Below are positions 1 to 11,200 of a stretch of 64,000 nucleotides of DNA, one piece after another. This DNA is from Saposhnikovia divaricata (lineage: Eukaryota > Streptophyta > Magnoliopsida > Apiales > Apiaceae), in NCBI GenBank assembly GCA_036435485.1, contig CM071598.1, forward strand, positions 144,440,148 to 144,504,147, written 5' to 3'. The notes beneath the pieces are model-generated. The model ran no database searches. It was not told where the DNA came from and saw only the letters and a list, made by a program, of their open reading frames with translations. A program made the translations under genes and the position numbers. Positions within the stretch are counted from its first letter, which is position 1. Every line of letters begins with the position of its first letter.

Positions 1-109
1 TTTGTGTATGAAAAACTTAACGTCTAAGGAAGTGAGGCTGTATCCTTATTGAGCATGAATACAACCTACTTACTACAAATAAGGTAGCTAAACAATTTTA
101 CTTTCTAGT

Positions 110-300
110 GTGTCTATCCTTTTTGAGTAAGCATCAAAACGGCTACAGGTTTGACTTTGCAAAGCTCTGTTCAGATCCACTTCTTTAGCTCTTTGTCTCT
201 TGTACACCTCTCCAAGCTTCTTTGTAGGCTTTTCCAAAGTACATTACAGATTGTGGTCCATAAAGTGCTTTAGCTTGTTGCAGGTTTCTGACTTGTACAA
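110..300 (-). pseudogene. possible 3' end of a Copia env-like ORF, minus strand
   Basis: Read on the minus strand, one frame stays open from about 246 down to a stop near 110. It gives a charged, helix-prone peptide containing KKLGEVYKRQRAKEVDLNRA and RFDAYSKRIDTLESKIV. Such Lys/Glu-rich coiled-coil tails are typical of the extra 3' ORF of Sirevirus Copia elements, and the env-like ORF at 32509-35731 ends in a comparable coiled coil. An in-frame stop lies just upstream, so this is at best a decayed fragment cut by the window edge. It could equally be a chance open frame. Confidence 0.3.
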
Positions 301-392
301 TTCTTCAGTATTTTGTCTCCAAGATTGTATTCGAGAAGTAACCTGTTGGTGATTCGAGAACTAGAATTGGCTTGATCGATAACTCTGAGTTC

Positions 393-757
393 TCGAATAG
401 TACAATCTTGACATATCGAATGACTTCTTGAATAAGTCTTTTCTTCAGGAATCCTTGAGATATCGAATAGAGCATTTTACTTATCGAATCCCTGAGATAT
501 CGAATAGCTTCTTTAGTCCTTGAGATATCGAATAGAGCATTGACTTGTTGACTCTTAGAGAACTCGAATGATGCTTTGACTTATTGACTCCATGAGTTCT
601 CGAATAGAGTATTAGACATGTCGAATCTCTGAGTTCTCGAATAAGGCTTTGACTAGTTGAACTTCAGATATATCGAACAGTGTCTTTTGAGATATCGAAT
701 CCCTAACTTCTCGAATGCTAGACTTCTCGAATATAACAAACATACTTCTCGAATTGG
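393..757. repeat. array of dispersed TCGAAT motifs
   Basis: About 15 copies of TCGAAT (once TCGAAC), mostly preceded by GATA or TTC, recur every 15-45 bases, in phrases such as GAGATATCGAATAG and GAGTTCTCGAATAG. Spacing is irregular, so this is not a simple tandem repeat. The 3' LTR of Copia element O (37454-38448) has a similar internal theme built on CAACGGATATC, which suggests this stretch is LTR or leader sequence of another Copia family. No boundaries were found. Confidence 0.65.
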
Positions 758-1067
758 TAATTAGGCAAATTCTTCGTTTCTTCAAATCCCAACTGTGATT
801 ATTTGACAGTCTTTATCTCCTTGCTAGAGGCATGAACCTTGGAACTTCTTTCAAGCATTATTCTTGACTTTATAAGTACAGTTACAAAACTAGGATTTGA
901 TGGCTATTACAAGTACAAAACAAATAGAAACTCTACAACTAGAGGTTCTTTCAGTTAAGAGGTCATGTAGGTAATGCATAGCATTACACATACTTAGGCT
1001 TGTTATTATATGAGTACAGGCATGTCTCTGTGAAACAAGCACATTTTACAAGATGAAAATGTTAGAA
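758..1067. other. no recognisable feature
   Basis: AT-rich sequence without a usable ORF. It is probably a continuation of the Copia-derived sequence to its left. A TATAAAG-like hexamer lies on the minus strand near 880, but nothing ties it to a transcript. Confidence 0.4.
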
Positions 1068-1716
1068 GCGGGACAATTTCCCGCCAAACGAAAAATTAAC
1101 TAAAACGAAAATTTAGTTTATAGGATAAAAAATGTTAAATTTTAAATAATCATATGATCATTTTTTATTTGATAATATTAATGAAGACAACTTTATAAAT
1201 ATATAAAGTGTACCAAATAAGAGACAATTTTTTTTTATAAAATACGAAAACATTTTTTGTAAATTTTAAAATTTACAATATATAATTACTGAAAAATGAA
1301 AAATGAAAAATAAATCATTTTAATTCCTTTTTCGGACACCGCAAATAAGAGCGGGTGCTTTAAAAGTTTTAAACGTGATGTTACTTTAGATTTAAAGTGT
1401 TGGATGTTAGCAACATACATGATATGTTACCTTAGATCATTAATAAACTAAATTTTGAATTTTTTAACCAAAAAATTGTTTAATTATTTAAAAATCATAT
1501 TTACCTTTATAATATTTCATTTTTTAAAAATAAGAATTTACCAATCGAATGAGGTTTTTTTTGAATATCAAGATATTTAATTGTTATTATTTTTTAGGTT
1601 CAATTTATTTATTAAATAGAAAATAGAAAAAAAATTAAAAAACTGAGAAATAATTGTAAAAACAGAGAAATCATGCACGGTTCCCAGTGAAATTTTTTAG
1701 CGGCCAATTATCCCGC
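1068..1716. mobile_element. possible small inverted-repeat (MITE-like) element
   Basis: The left edge reads GCGGGACAATTTCCCGCC. The right edge, read on the other strand, begins GCGGGATAATTGGCCGC. The two share GCGGGA-AATT-CCGC, followed by A-rich sequence on both sides. The 600 bases between are very AT-rich and non-coding, as expected for a MITE. The match is imperfect and no target duplication was recognised, so a chance pair of GC-rich patches is possible. Confidence 0.3.
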
Positions 1717-1905
1717 CTCTCTCGTTCTACTCTCTCAATTATCTCACTCTCCCTCATACACTTAAAAAAAGCAAAATAATACTTCTACTCCCTCTCATTC
1801 TACTCTCTCGTGCTCTCTCGTGCTCTCTCTCTCTAGCGCTCTCGTAAACCTCTCTCTCCCTATCAATCTTCTCTAATTTTCTATCAAATTAGTACGTTAG
1901 GCTGC
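1717..1905 (+). promoter_or_regulatory. CT-rich leader or promoter patch
   Basis: Dense CTCTCT/CTCGTGCTCTCT repeats, followed by sequence free of long ORFs, look like the pyrimidine patch and 5' UTR of a plant gene. It lies upstream of the MSH6-like exon at 2476, but I cannot show that they belong together. It could be a captured promoter piece or simple low-complexity DNA. Confidence 0.3.
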
Positions 1906-2475
1906 TCAATTGAATATGGGTCTGGTTTGAGGCTTGAAATTGGGGTTCTTCAAATTAGGGCATTTTCAAATTAGGGGTTTATTGTTTTTAGTTTAATTGA
2001 TTCAATTTTTGCACTTAAACTTCAACTAATTGCGGTTTATTTTCGATTTCAGGCCTTCTCCAGTTTGGGCTTTCAATTTTGGGGGCTTTGTAAGTGGATT
2101 AAGGGAATGTTGTAATGGTGTGCTGCCCTTGCAGTGTAAAACCGTCATGTCCTCCATTTTTTTATTTTCCCTATGCTCTTTCCATGTTTAAATCATTGTA
2201 TACTACTCCATTAATCTTTCGATTTCGGTTTTTTTTGTCCATTGCTTTGTGTTTGCTTTGGTTGATATGTGCCAATACTACTCCATTAATCTCATCCTTT
2301 GTTGAATCTACGATAAATGTTTTTTAAAACAAGCAGGCATCTATCTTCGGCCAAATTTTCTATGGACAGGTTGGTAACAATTTTAATCTCGTTATTGTTA
2401 AGTTTAAATCTTCAATTCGTCTTGTTTTATATTTCATTGTGTATTTAAAAAGGAACTTTGTTTTGTGTATGAAGG
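1906..2475 (+). other. intron-like, non-coding stretch
   Basis: T-rich sequence with several plausible splice signals, such as GATTTCAG near 2052, CCCTTGCAG near 2135 and GGACAG/GTTGG near 2367. The only ORF (2115-2327) is low-complexity and hydrophobic and has no recognisable domain. It reads like a plant first intron or leader rather than a gene body. Confidence 0.35.
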
Positions 2476-2532
2476 ACATTGTATGCTCAGTTGAACCACT
2501 GTATAACAGCATTTGGGAAGAGGTTGCTAACC
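2476..2532 (+). pseudogene. MSH6-like exon fragment (DNA mismatch repair MutS homologue)
   Basis: Frame +1 from 2476 reads TLYAQLNHCITAFGKRLLT. This closely resembles the conserved segment of plant MSH6 in the MutS core (lever) domain, where family members have a TLYAQLNHC...GKRLL stretch followed by a TWLARPL segment. Here the match stops after RLLT and the following residues do not fit, so only about 19 codons survive. A splice-acceptor-like AG precedes it at 2473-2474. MSH6 pairs with MSH2 in the nucleus to recognise base mismatches, but this fragment cannot encode a working protein. It is either the stump of a disrupted gene or a captured exon. The call is from memory of the family, without an alignment. 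Confidence 0.5.
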
Positions 2533-2807
2533 ACTGTATGCAATGTTTTACAGGTAAGACCCATGGTACAAATAATTCTATCATGATATTTGGATGACCC
2601 TGATTACATTTTGGAAGAACTTTGTTTTTGTTTTGATTTTAGCACATATGTAAAATCTCAATATTGCTGCTTGTTGTTTGATAAAATTTGTGCGAATTAA
2701 TTATGAACATCTAAACGGGAATGGTGGAAATGTAGTTTAGACATGGTATGAGGGAAGTAAATATCCTCATGAAGTAGTTCCTGTAGGTTTTACACTCTGT
2801 GCATAAA
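2533..2807. other. unrecognised sequence left of element A
   Basis: No ORF of note. A short open stretch near 2737-2795 (TWYEGSKYPHEVVPVGF) is protein-like but not recognised. It ends abruptly where Gypsy LTR homology begins at about 2808, so part of the original flank and the start of the LTR have been deleted together. Confidence 0.35.
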
Positions 2808-5800
2808 AACATGCATGTGTTAGTGGATAAGGACAAGTAACCAAGTAGTTACAAAGGTAGCTAGCATTGTTAAGAAAGCAACCAAGTAAATAGGCTTCTA
2901 AGACACACCACACCACAAACTATCAACATGTGTCCTCCAAAAACATCATGCATGACATCTTAACTTTAATAAAGATACTTTAGCTAAGATATTATCATAA
3001 TCAAGTGTACCATGCAAGATTATATGAGTTCAAGCCAAACAAAACAAGGCAAAAGAAAAGAAAACAACCAAGAACACAAACTGCCAGCAGAAACAAAGTT
3101 TAAAGAAAAATTAATATCTCCATTTCTATCCATGATAAAATCACCAAATTTTAACCAAAGCCTCTCCACTCCATGGCCAATATTCGCTCCAAATTTCATA
3201 GCAATCCAAGTAGTATAGCCTAGTCAAATCACCTCCCCAAGTTGAAGAAGCAAACTGTCCTGTTGCTTGACAGTTTCTGGACTGATTTTCAAACGGTCAT
3301 ATCTCCTTCGTTTCTCAATGAAATTTGGTTTTCTTTAGCTTGTTGGAAAGCTGGTTAGATGCTCTACAACTCTCCTTTAGGAGCCTCGTCCAAGAGAGCA
3401 TGGTAAGGGCCTCGTTTTTGCAGATCTTTGAACTAATGAATAGTAATTTTTAAGAACTAACTTTAGGTTTATTGTTTCTTTGGATGATCCAAGCTTGTTT
3501 AAGGTGTTCCAAGGGCTATACAAGGTTTTATAAGGCTATTACATACTCCAAGGAAGGTATATCTCACCTAAACCCTAGATCTTACTTTGAGTTTTATGAA
3601 GTTTTGATGAGATCTTAAGAGGGTTACAAGATGAGTTCTTGATTGTTGTGTTAATAGTTGTTTACGACTTGATTTGTTATGTTTATGTTGTGTGGTGGTC
3701 ATGAGACCTTACCATAGGCCTTAGAGCCTCTTGACAGTAGTAAATGATGTTGTTAAGCCATGAGTTGCTTTGATGATGTGCTCGAGGCATGTACGAATTT
3801 GGATCGTTCGAGTTATAGCCGTGGTAATGCCTGATTTTCGATAAACTTAAAGAATTCGTGCATCACAGTAGGGTTAATTGTCTTAACTGGTTATGAAAAT
3901 GACATGTCCTTGTAGATCTCGAGCCATAGATCGTTTTGGCACAAGAATCGAAACATTCCGACTTACGGTTTAGGAGTTATGGTCAAATTACTAAAATTGA
4001 TTCGAAACTGTAAGTAAAAGTTCGTAACTTCAATTGAACCCTCGTAAATCATGTTACTCAGTGGAGAATCTTGGTAAATAAATACTAGAGGTCATAATGA
4101 AGGTATGAGAGAAAACCACATATCAAACGGATCGTTTTCCGATTTTATAGAAATGTTTGAATCAAGGTTAAACGCGAACGAACCCCTTAAAAGTATAACT
4201 TTGGTTATAACTTAGAAAACGAACGATAAAACTCGAGGTATAATCTCGGTTCGTAATCGATCGACTTTAGAACTTATACGACTTTAGTATATACCAAGTG
4301 TGGGTATGATGACATGTCTTAATAACGAAAAAATGTCGGATCGTATCGGTGATAAAAAGAGTTACACTAAAAGGTGTATAACGAGATAATTCGAAAACGT
4401 GTTTCGACTTAAGTGAAGTTTATACTTAGACTTTTAAAAGGTGTTAAGTGGTTAATCTCGAATGTTTTGATTGTTTACAGATCATCGAGCAGACCTAGGA
4501 CATGCTATATATACCCACACCCGATTACCAGGCAAGTTTCCAATACCTTGGAACTGTTGTTGTGATAATATATATATCTGTTATTTTTGATACATATGCC
4601 ATAGCATGCATGCCTATTGTCAAATTATATTATGATACCTGTTCCCTGAATTGATATTGGCTTATAGACTAGATACGAATTATCAGTTATAAGCCGGATG
4701 GTTTCGGTAAGACCCATAGCGAAGGGCATATGATATTCATTCTTAAATATAGACCGGGAGTCGATGTTTTGAGATATAGATAGTCGTGGAAACCCGGAGG
4801 GATTCCAACGGCAGATTATTATTTATTTTGAGGAATGTTATTATTAAACGTTATTTATATTTCCATAAAGTATCAATTACTTGGGAATCTTTCGAGAAAT
4901 GTTATTCGAGTATTATCTCAGTTGAGAGATATTAAATGAATGTTAGTTTCGAATATTCATTTAGAGTTGATTATTTAATGAATATTATTTTGATATTCAT
5001 CGGAATTTTATTTATTAAATGAATATTACTTTCGAATATTCATTTAAGGTTTTATGTACTTGATGAATATTATTTTAAAATATTCATTGGAAGTTCTATT
5101 TACTTAAGGGATATTATTTCGAATATTCCTTTAAAGTTTTGATTACTAAATGAATATTATTTGGATATTCATTTAGGAGATTATTTATTAAACGAATATT
5201 ATTTTCAAATATTCATTTAAGGTTTGACTTATTTATTGAATATTATTTTAAATAATTATTGGAGTTTAATTATTTAATGAATATTATTTTGAATATTCAT
5301 TTAAGGAGGGATTTATTTAGTAAATAATTCTATATATTCATTCGAGGATTACTTACGAGCAATATTATGATTTAATAATATTCCATAATTACAATTGAGT
5401 TAATAAATATTCTTGGAATATTTATTTAATTCTTTTAAATTCTTTTTAAAATGATTTATATTATTCGAAGATTATCTTTCACCTCCAGATATTATGTAAA
5501 ATATTTCGGAGTCTTTTTACGACTATTTTATCAAGGAAAGGTTCCCAACTCCTTATTTTTCATTTAAATCTATCTTAAAAGGATTTAAATGCTCGCTCAA
5601 ACTTCCATATTATTGGGAAACCTTACTTGAGAAATGTTATTTATATTGTTGACTTCCCGGTCATAAATCTTGTAAAACTATTCTTTTCACTCGCAACTTG
5701 GTTGCTGTTTATCAATTGAATCTTTGAGTAACCTACTCATCATTCGAGGGGTAAGATTATTGGAACAAGATGGTATGCTCTAACAAGCAGTAGCTTGGGA

Positions 5801-6843
5801 GATATGATGTTCAATTTTCCTTTCCAACTAGATACGACTACTTTGTGGAGTCTTATCAACAAGTATCATACTTGGGGAAAGGGGGACGAACTTTACGTTC
5901 AGAGTCGTGAACTTCTTTTTCGAACTTGGAGTCATGTAAGAGGTCGAGTAGCGCGGGTCCATCCCATTAGCCCAACCATTGGCCGGGGAGATCTAACAGG
6001 GCGGTAGACAAGTAAATCCGTCAGTTCTTCCTTCTACCGGTAGTAAATCTAAATTGAGCTATACAATCTGTGACTAATCATCCTAAGGATTGGAACAGCG
6101 GGCGCGGTGAATACTCCAGCATTAGTTCATCATTCAAATTCATTTATTTTCTGCAACATTATCATTGTTGGCAGTATTGGAAAAATATTCATAATTGGAA
6201 TTGCAATATTTTTCCTGCAAGTTCCTCTTTTATGATAAATGATAATATCTTTCCTATCTTTGACATAGCAGATATTCCCACCTATATATACATTTTGAGT
6301 TACCTTGTAACTTCATCGTTCATGTTATACTGGCATCATTTCCGTAAATGCATGGCATATGGTTTGAAAGATACTTTTGAACTGTTATATATTATCGTTT
6401 AGTTAAACATTATTGTTGGTGGGCTATTGCTCACCCTTGCTTTATTATTATATCACAACAACAGCTAGACCAGATGACTTGCACAAGGCGCACTCGACAC
6501 TGGCGAGGACGATGAGACTACCAGGGCCGAAGAGAAAGCTATTGGTAAGATAGATTCATTCTTTCAGTACCAAGTATATGGGCTAGTATGACTTATGTAA
6601 ATGGATGGCAAAGAGTATGTATTTATATTGTAATTCTTTTGGGTTGTAAGAACTCAAAATGTGATTAATAAAACTTGATTGTTACTCTGAGTTCATCTTT
6701 GGGACTATAACGAGTGTGTTTTATATTGTTGTGTTGGGTCATAAAGATGTAATTTATTTTATGTTGAAGTAAGTTCAAGTATTGTGGACCGAAATGGAGA
6801 TCGTAACGACCGGATCCTGGACCCCGGATCTGGGGGTGTTACA
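2808..6843 (+). repeat. 5' LTR of element A (5'-truncated)
   Basis: It ends in GGGGGTGTTACA directly before the primer-binding site. From about 3965 on it matches the 3' LTR at 12678-15545. The normal LTR start (TGTAAGAACCC) is missing. Homology to the family begins at an ACATGCATGTG block, which in intact copies lies about 0.95 kb inside. The short ORFs in the LTR are not genes. Confidence 0.85.
4905..5440. repeat. AATATTCATT palindrome array in A 5' LTR
   Basis: About ten units built on TAAATGAATATT ... AATATTCATTTAA, each an inverted pair spaced by a few bases and separated by short linkers ending in TTATTTA. Neighbouring units could pair into hairpins. The same array appears in the other Tekay-like LTRs here. 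Confidence 0.85.
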
Positions 6844-6847
6844 GAAA

Positions 6848-6859
6848 TGGTATCAGAGC
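6848..6859 (+). other. primer-binding site of element A
   Basis: TGGTATCAGAGC, complementary to the 3' end of initiator methionine tRNA, four bases after the LTR end. This is the usual primer for plant Gypsy and Copia elements. Confidence 0.9.
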
Positions 6860-7027
6860 GTATGTTATAAACCCCAGAGATGAGGTGACGTTAAAACAAT
6901 AAATTCACTAAGATAATAAGAACTCTTGCCAAGTTCATAGTCGGACTACTTAATGTAGTGATGACAAATAAAACCCATATGGGAACTCTTAAGTATCATG
7001 ATAGTAACTTAGCTCGATATCGTATCG

Positions 7028-7112
7028 ATGAGTAAGGCGACAGACCTTGAGGCATGCGAGCAACAACACGATGATGCTTTATTATATGCTGAAGATCAGC
7101 GGGTAATTCGAT
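7028..7112 (+). pseudogene. start of the pre-gag ORF of element A
   Basis: An ATG opens MSKATDLEACEQQHDDAL, which aligns residue for residue with the start of the acidic pre-gag ORF of element B (SDFSDPKAFERQHDEAIHAA). A stop follows after about 28 codons, though acidic coding sequence continues a little further in broken form. Element A thus still shows the original ATG that element B seems to have lost. Confidence 0.6.
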
Positions 7113-8019
7113 AGAGTACCCTACTGGAGACCCGGAAGAGGTTCCAGCAGATAAGGATAGTCCTGTAAAGATAAGGAGCTTACCCTTGAGGAATGAAGGC
7201 CGCAGCTAGAAAGACTGAGATGATTAAGGTATAGTGCTCAGAAAAGTGAGCATAAAGAACTAAGCTATTAGCAAGAGAACTGAAGATTCATGTTGGATTT
7301 GTAGCCGGACTACTGGATGTAGTACCAGCAAGTAAGACGGATTGGAAGAATTACCTGAGATCTAATACGGGAATAGACGAGGATCCTTAGAGACTTTCAT
7401 ATTAACGAAGAAAGAGCTAGAGGGTTGTATGATTATCAAAGACATCGATATAGGACGAGGAACAGAGTCTCTAGAAATAGTTGAGAGGAGGCAGTAATTG
7501 CCATATCATTTGATAAATGAATTAGTATGAATATTGTCAGTAATAATTCGCCATGAGAAGGCAGATGTCATAGGTTATAATTTATGGAACCAAATTAAGG
7601 TTAATGAGGTGGTTTTATTAAGGGAAGTGTTCATTTTATGAATGAATCAGTTAGAAAGTGAAGACATTGGGAAGTGACAGCATGATTGGATAAAGTTATA
7701 TAAGGAATTAGTAAGCAAGACAATGATCTCAGAACCTACCGAAAGATAAGACCAGTGAGTCAAGATGAACTCGTAATGAGACTACTGCCAGAGACTGACT
7801 ATAGGGTTATTTCAAATCAGTAAAATGATGAACCAGAAATGTTAGATGCATGTGATTCAGAGGAATATTAAATTCTGTCTTTGAATGAATTATAGTAGTT
7901 ACCTTAAGTTTACTCCGACACGGAATTGTAATTGATCAAGTAATACGATCAGCAGTTAAAGAGAAAAATGTGAGAAAATCTTCCTGGAGCTAAAAGGTGA
8001 AATTGGTAATGACCAAGAG

Positions 8020-8145
8020 CTGGTATTGCTTAATGGAAAAAGGAGACTTTGTGCTTTCAACGACGCTTCGCATAAAGGATTAGGATGTGTGCTTGCGCAG
8101 CACGACAAAGTACTTGCGGACGCATTCGGACAGCACGGTTCACCA
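8020..8145 (+). pseudogene. RNase H remnant of element A pol
   Basis: The peptide FNDASHKGLGCVLAQHDKVL matches the Gypsy RNase H start (YSDASHKGLGGVLMQHGKVF in element B at 60998-61056). The catalytic Asp (D of NDAS) is kept. Reverse transcriptase upstream is not recognisable, so this is an island in decayed pol. Confidence 0.75.
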
Positions 8146-10959
8146 GGTTTGGATGGCCTTAGTAATGCCAATTTTGTGGAACAACCAACTCCGACGGTAA
8201 TGTTCCTTCTGAGACTAGTGGTTAGGTAGACCGACATTTGGTAGTATTGAATATCAGGACGTTGTGACAGGTTTCAGTTCGAAACTGTTGATTCCCTTCT
8301 AAGGGATGTATATAATTGGTTCCTCTCCAGAGGTTAAACTTCCAATATGATGACGATTATTTCGTTAACTATGACTGTTTATGGTTCTACCTGCTTGGAG
8401 GTTCATAGAATTATTCTTCAGGTTTCGAAACTGGTCTCCTTAATATTACCAGTAGGTGGATAGATTGACCAAAATTTTCTTGATTCTGGAAAGGAATTCG
8501 GCGAATTTTGGCAAACCCTGTCTTTTTGATTATAAGAGAACATCATTGAAGAGAATGGAAACTGAAGCGAACCCTGTGGATTGGGTAAGGTAACCGCTAT
8601 ACGGGTTGATAGACAAACCCCGACTATGACGATTGATTATGGAGATAAAATTTTTAAGTTGAGATTGGATGGAAAGATGGAAATGTAATTAAGAAATAAG
8701 CCGGATGGAGATATTCCAGGATTGACTTAAATGAAAAGGCTGTTATGCCAGGAGTGCTAAGCTTATGCGGAACATAGAAGTGATAAGAATAATTGAAAAG
8801 ATAAAAGTAGAGGAAAGGTGACCGGAGACGGTGCCGAGTAGTTGATTAAAACTTATATGAAGTAAAGTTTTGGAAAGGTAGAAAGGTATCAAAGAAGAAG
8901 GCACTACGCCGGCAATTGCTAGAAAAGTAATGCTAATTAGCCAACCCCTAAAATCATATATTTTTATTTTAGTGTGGCCAGTTGAGGCCAAGTCACAAAG
9001 GATTATCAAGTGACTAGACCAAAGGACAAAGCAAGGTTGCTTCTAAGTAAGCACCGACTGCAAGGGCTTCTGATATAAAAGAATCATTAATGAGATCGTA
9101 GGAATCTTCTACTGAACCCTTTGCAACCCATGTTTTGATTGGGAAATTACTAGACCTTTTTGGAATGGGGTCACCCGTACTAAAGTGATTCATGTGTATA
9201 TGATTGTCCAAGATTACGAGTAAAAATAGAAGTATAGTGACTTGAGATGTATGATGTTAAGGTATTATAAATACCATGAATATATTATGACTAAGGAAAG
9301 TAAACAATGAAGGTTTATGAAGAGAGTATAGAAATGGTCAGAGATTGACCAGTATGCTGTAGAAATTTTGTCTGAGGCAAGTACCTTTGCGAAGAACGAT
9401 AAGTACTAAGAGATTCACGTTGAACTCGACCCATATCTTCCAGAACATCCTTGCTACCATTACCAAGTTCTGTAAGTGAGCAGATAGACATACGTTGTCT
9501 TCTGAAAGGTCAAATAGGCTGACAACTATCTGAAAGAAGAGGTTAGCATTGAGCCACCGATCGATTATCAAATGAGAATGACTGAAAAGAGACCCTTATT
9601 AAGGATACATGATCTGATTTCCAATTATAGGATGCAAGAATTCCTTGGCAGTTGAATTAAGGATAGGATATCCATAAATTAAGACAAACCCTGGGGAATG
9701 CACAAGGGATGGCACTAACCCTAATAAAGACATTGTGAATTCAGATGAGGCAACAATGACCTGTAAGGATTATTAAAAAGAGTTCTGGAAAGAACATAGA
9801 TAGAATTATTAGAGTATTGATCAATGACGTTTTGATATACCCTGTACCTAGAAAATACAGGAGGAATGATGAGGACGACCTAAGAAACCTTACAAGGAAA
9901 AAAAAGTTAATATTATGAGTTTCAAAATAGAAGTTTGGGAGAGAATGTAAGACACAATAACAATAATTCCAGATGAGGCATGTATGAAACCATGATGAGG
10001 TATGGATGGAACCAAAGAAGGTTGAGATTATCCTAGAACAAGAAAGAACTAAGAGAACAAATATCCTAGGATGATTGAGAGTAACTCTGATAAAGTTCCC
10101 ACGGGAAGATGGAAGCAATGACTTATGGAAAAAGACTGATAGATATATTTTTCTCCTTCAACAGAGCTTAAGGGAGAATGCTTTCACCCAACAGTGATTG
10201 GAATGAGGTAGAAAAATTTGAGTTGGAATGTATCCAGAGAACATGGATTACAAGAAATTGTTATTATCAGGAAAGGCCAATGAGGTGGCCGATAGTCTAT
10301 GTATAGAGGATTAATTACAAATGTTCATACCGAAGAAACAGAATGATATTTGGAAGGACCTTGAAGGTCATATCGGAGTGGAGGAATTTACATTCCTTCT
10401 GATGACTGTGCAAGAATTGACGGTAATAATAGTTTAAGTAAAGATTCGATTCCCGATATCGTCTTAAGCAAACTGCACACCTTAGAAGGTCCCGTTTTGA
10501 GGCAAACCAGGACCATGATACAAAATTGACGAAGTAAACCATTAAGTTTCCAATCTTTTATGGAAGATGCATGAGTGATAGTTTCATCAACCGGACATAG
10601 CTGCGATGCTTGAAACTCTTCTGCAATTTTATCTACTTCATATAATATCAACATCAAATTCAGGAAGTGTTCCTTATGAATAAGGAATAGTGATTACTTT
10701 GTCTCCCTAAAGGATTTGAAACCCGTATGGTTAGCTATTAACGCACTACGTAAACAACAAGCGATGGTGATTTTTCTAAGAAAGTAGATGACAACGTAAA
10801 GATAAAGAAAGTGCTGCTATTGATAAGCTAAATGGCATGTTGATGAATGACAAGCAAGTTTTTGTTAGTGTACTTCTGCACAAACAAGATAGAGAATATG
10901 AGGTTGATGATTCATGATGCTAAATGTATTCCCGTAGAAAGAATTAATGAGACTTATTG
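8146..10959 (+). other. decayed pol region of element A
   Basis: No intact ORF. Short stretches look like scrambled Gypsy pol when set beside element B, but stops and indels occur every few dozen bases. Open frames listed on either strand here (up to 125 codons) have no retroviral or host motif. Confidence 0.6.
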
Positions 10960-11200
10960 GGCCACCTGAGAGTTTAAAAGTGTTCGGGAGGTGGCATTCG
11001 AGCTAGCTCTACCCCCAAAACTTATAGCATGATCGTAACGTGTTTCATGTGGCAAGGCTACGCCAGTAAAATACAGATGCTCGATAGATGATAAGAGTAC
11101 GAGCGGGTAGATATACGACCTGGTCTGACTTACGAAGAACAACCTGTGGAAAATCACGGGTAGAAAAGAACAAGTGATGAGAAACAAGTTTGGCAGAAAA
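10960..11200 (+). pseudogene. integrase C-terminal / chromodomain-like remnant of element A
   Basis: Several phrases match the end of element B pol in order: an ELAYEVALP-like piece, a HNMFHVS-like piece, then the block around 11125-11190 equivalent to YVEQPVEIIDRKEQVLRNK. In chromoviruses this part of integrase carries a chromodomain-like tail that guides insertion. Frames shift several times, so no protein is possible. Confidence 0.65.

Noticed and set aside
4905..5440. Evenly spaced palindromic units as a CRISPR-like array
   Set aside because: Plant nuclear DNA, units vary, spacers are not unique, and the array recurs in each LTR of a retrotransposon family.
5795..6402. ORFs of 70 and 110 codons in the A LTR, with counterparts near 55706-56398
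   Set aside because: They lie in LTR sequence, differ between copies by frame changes and have low-complexity hydrophobic products. The similarity is explained by LTR homology.
9741..10118. 125-codon minus-strand ORF in element A
   Set aside because: It is antisense to decayed pol, with no start context, domain or counterpart in element B.
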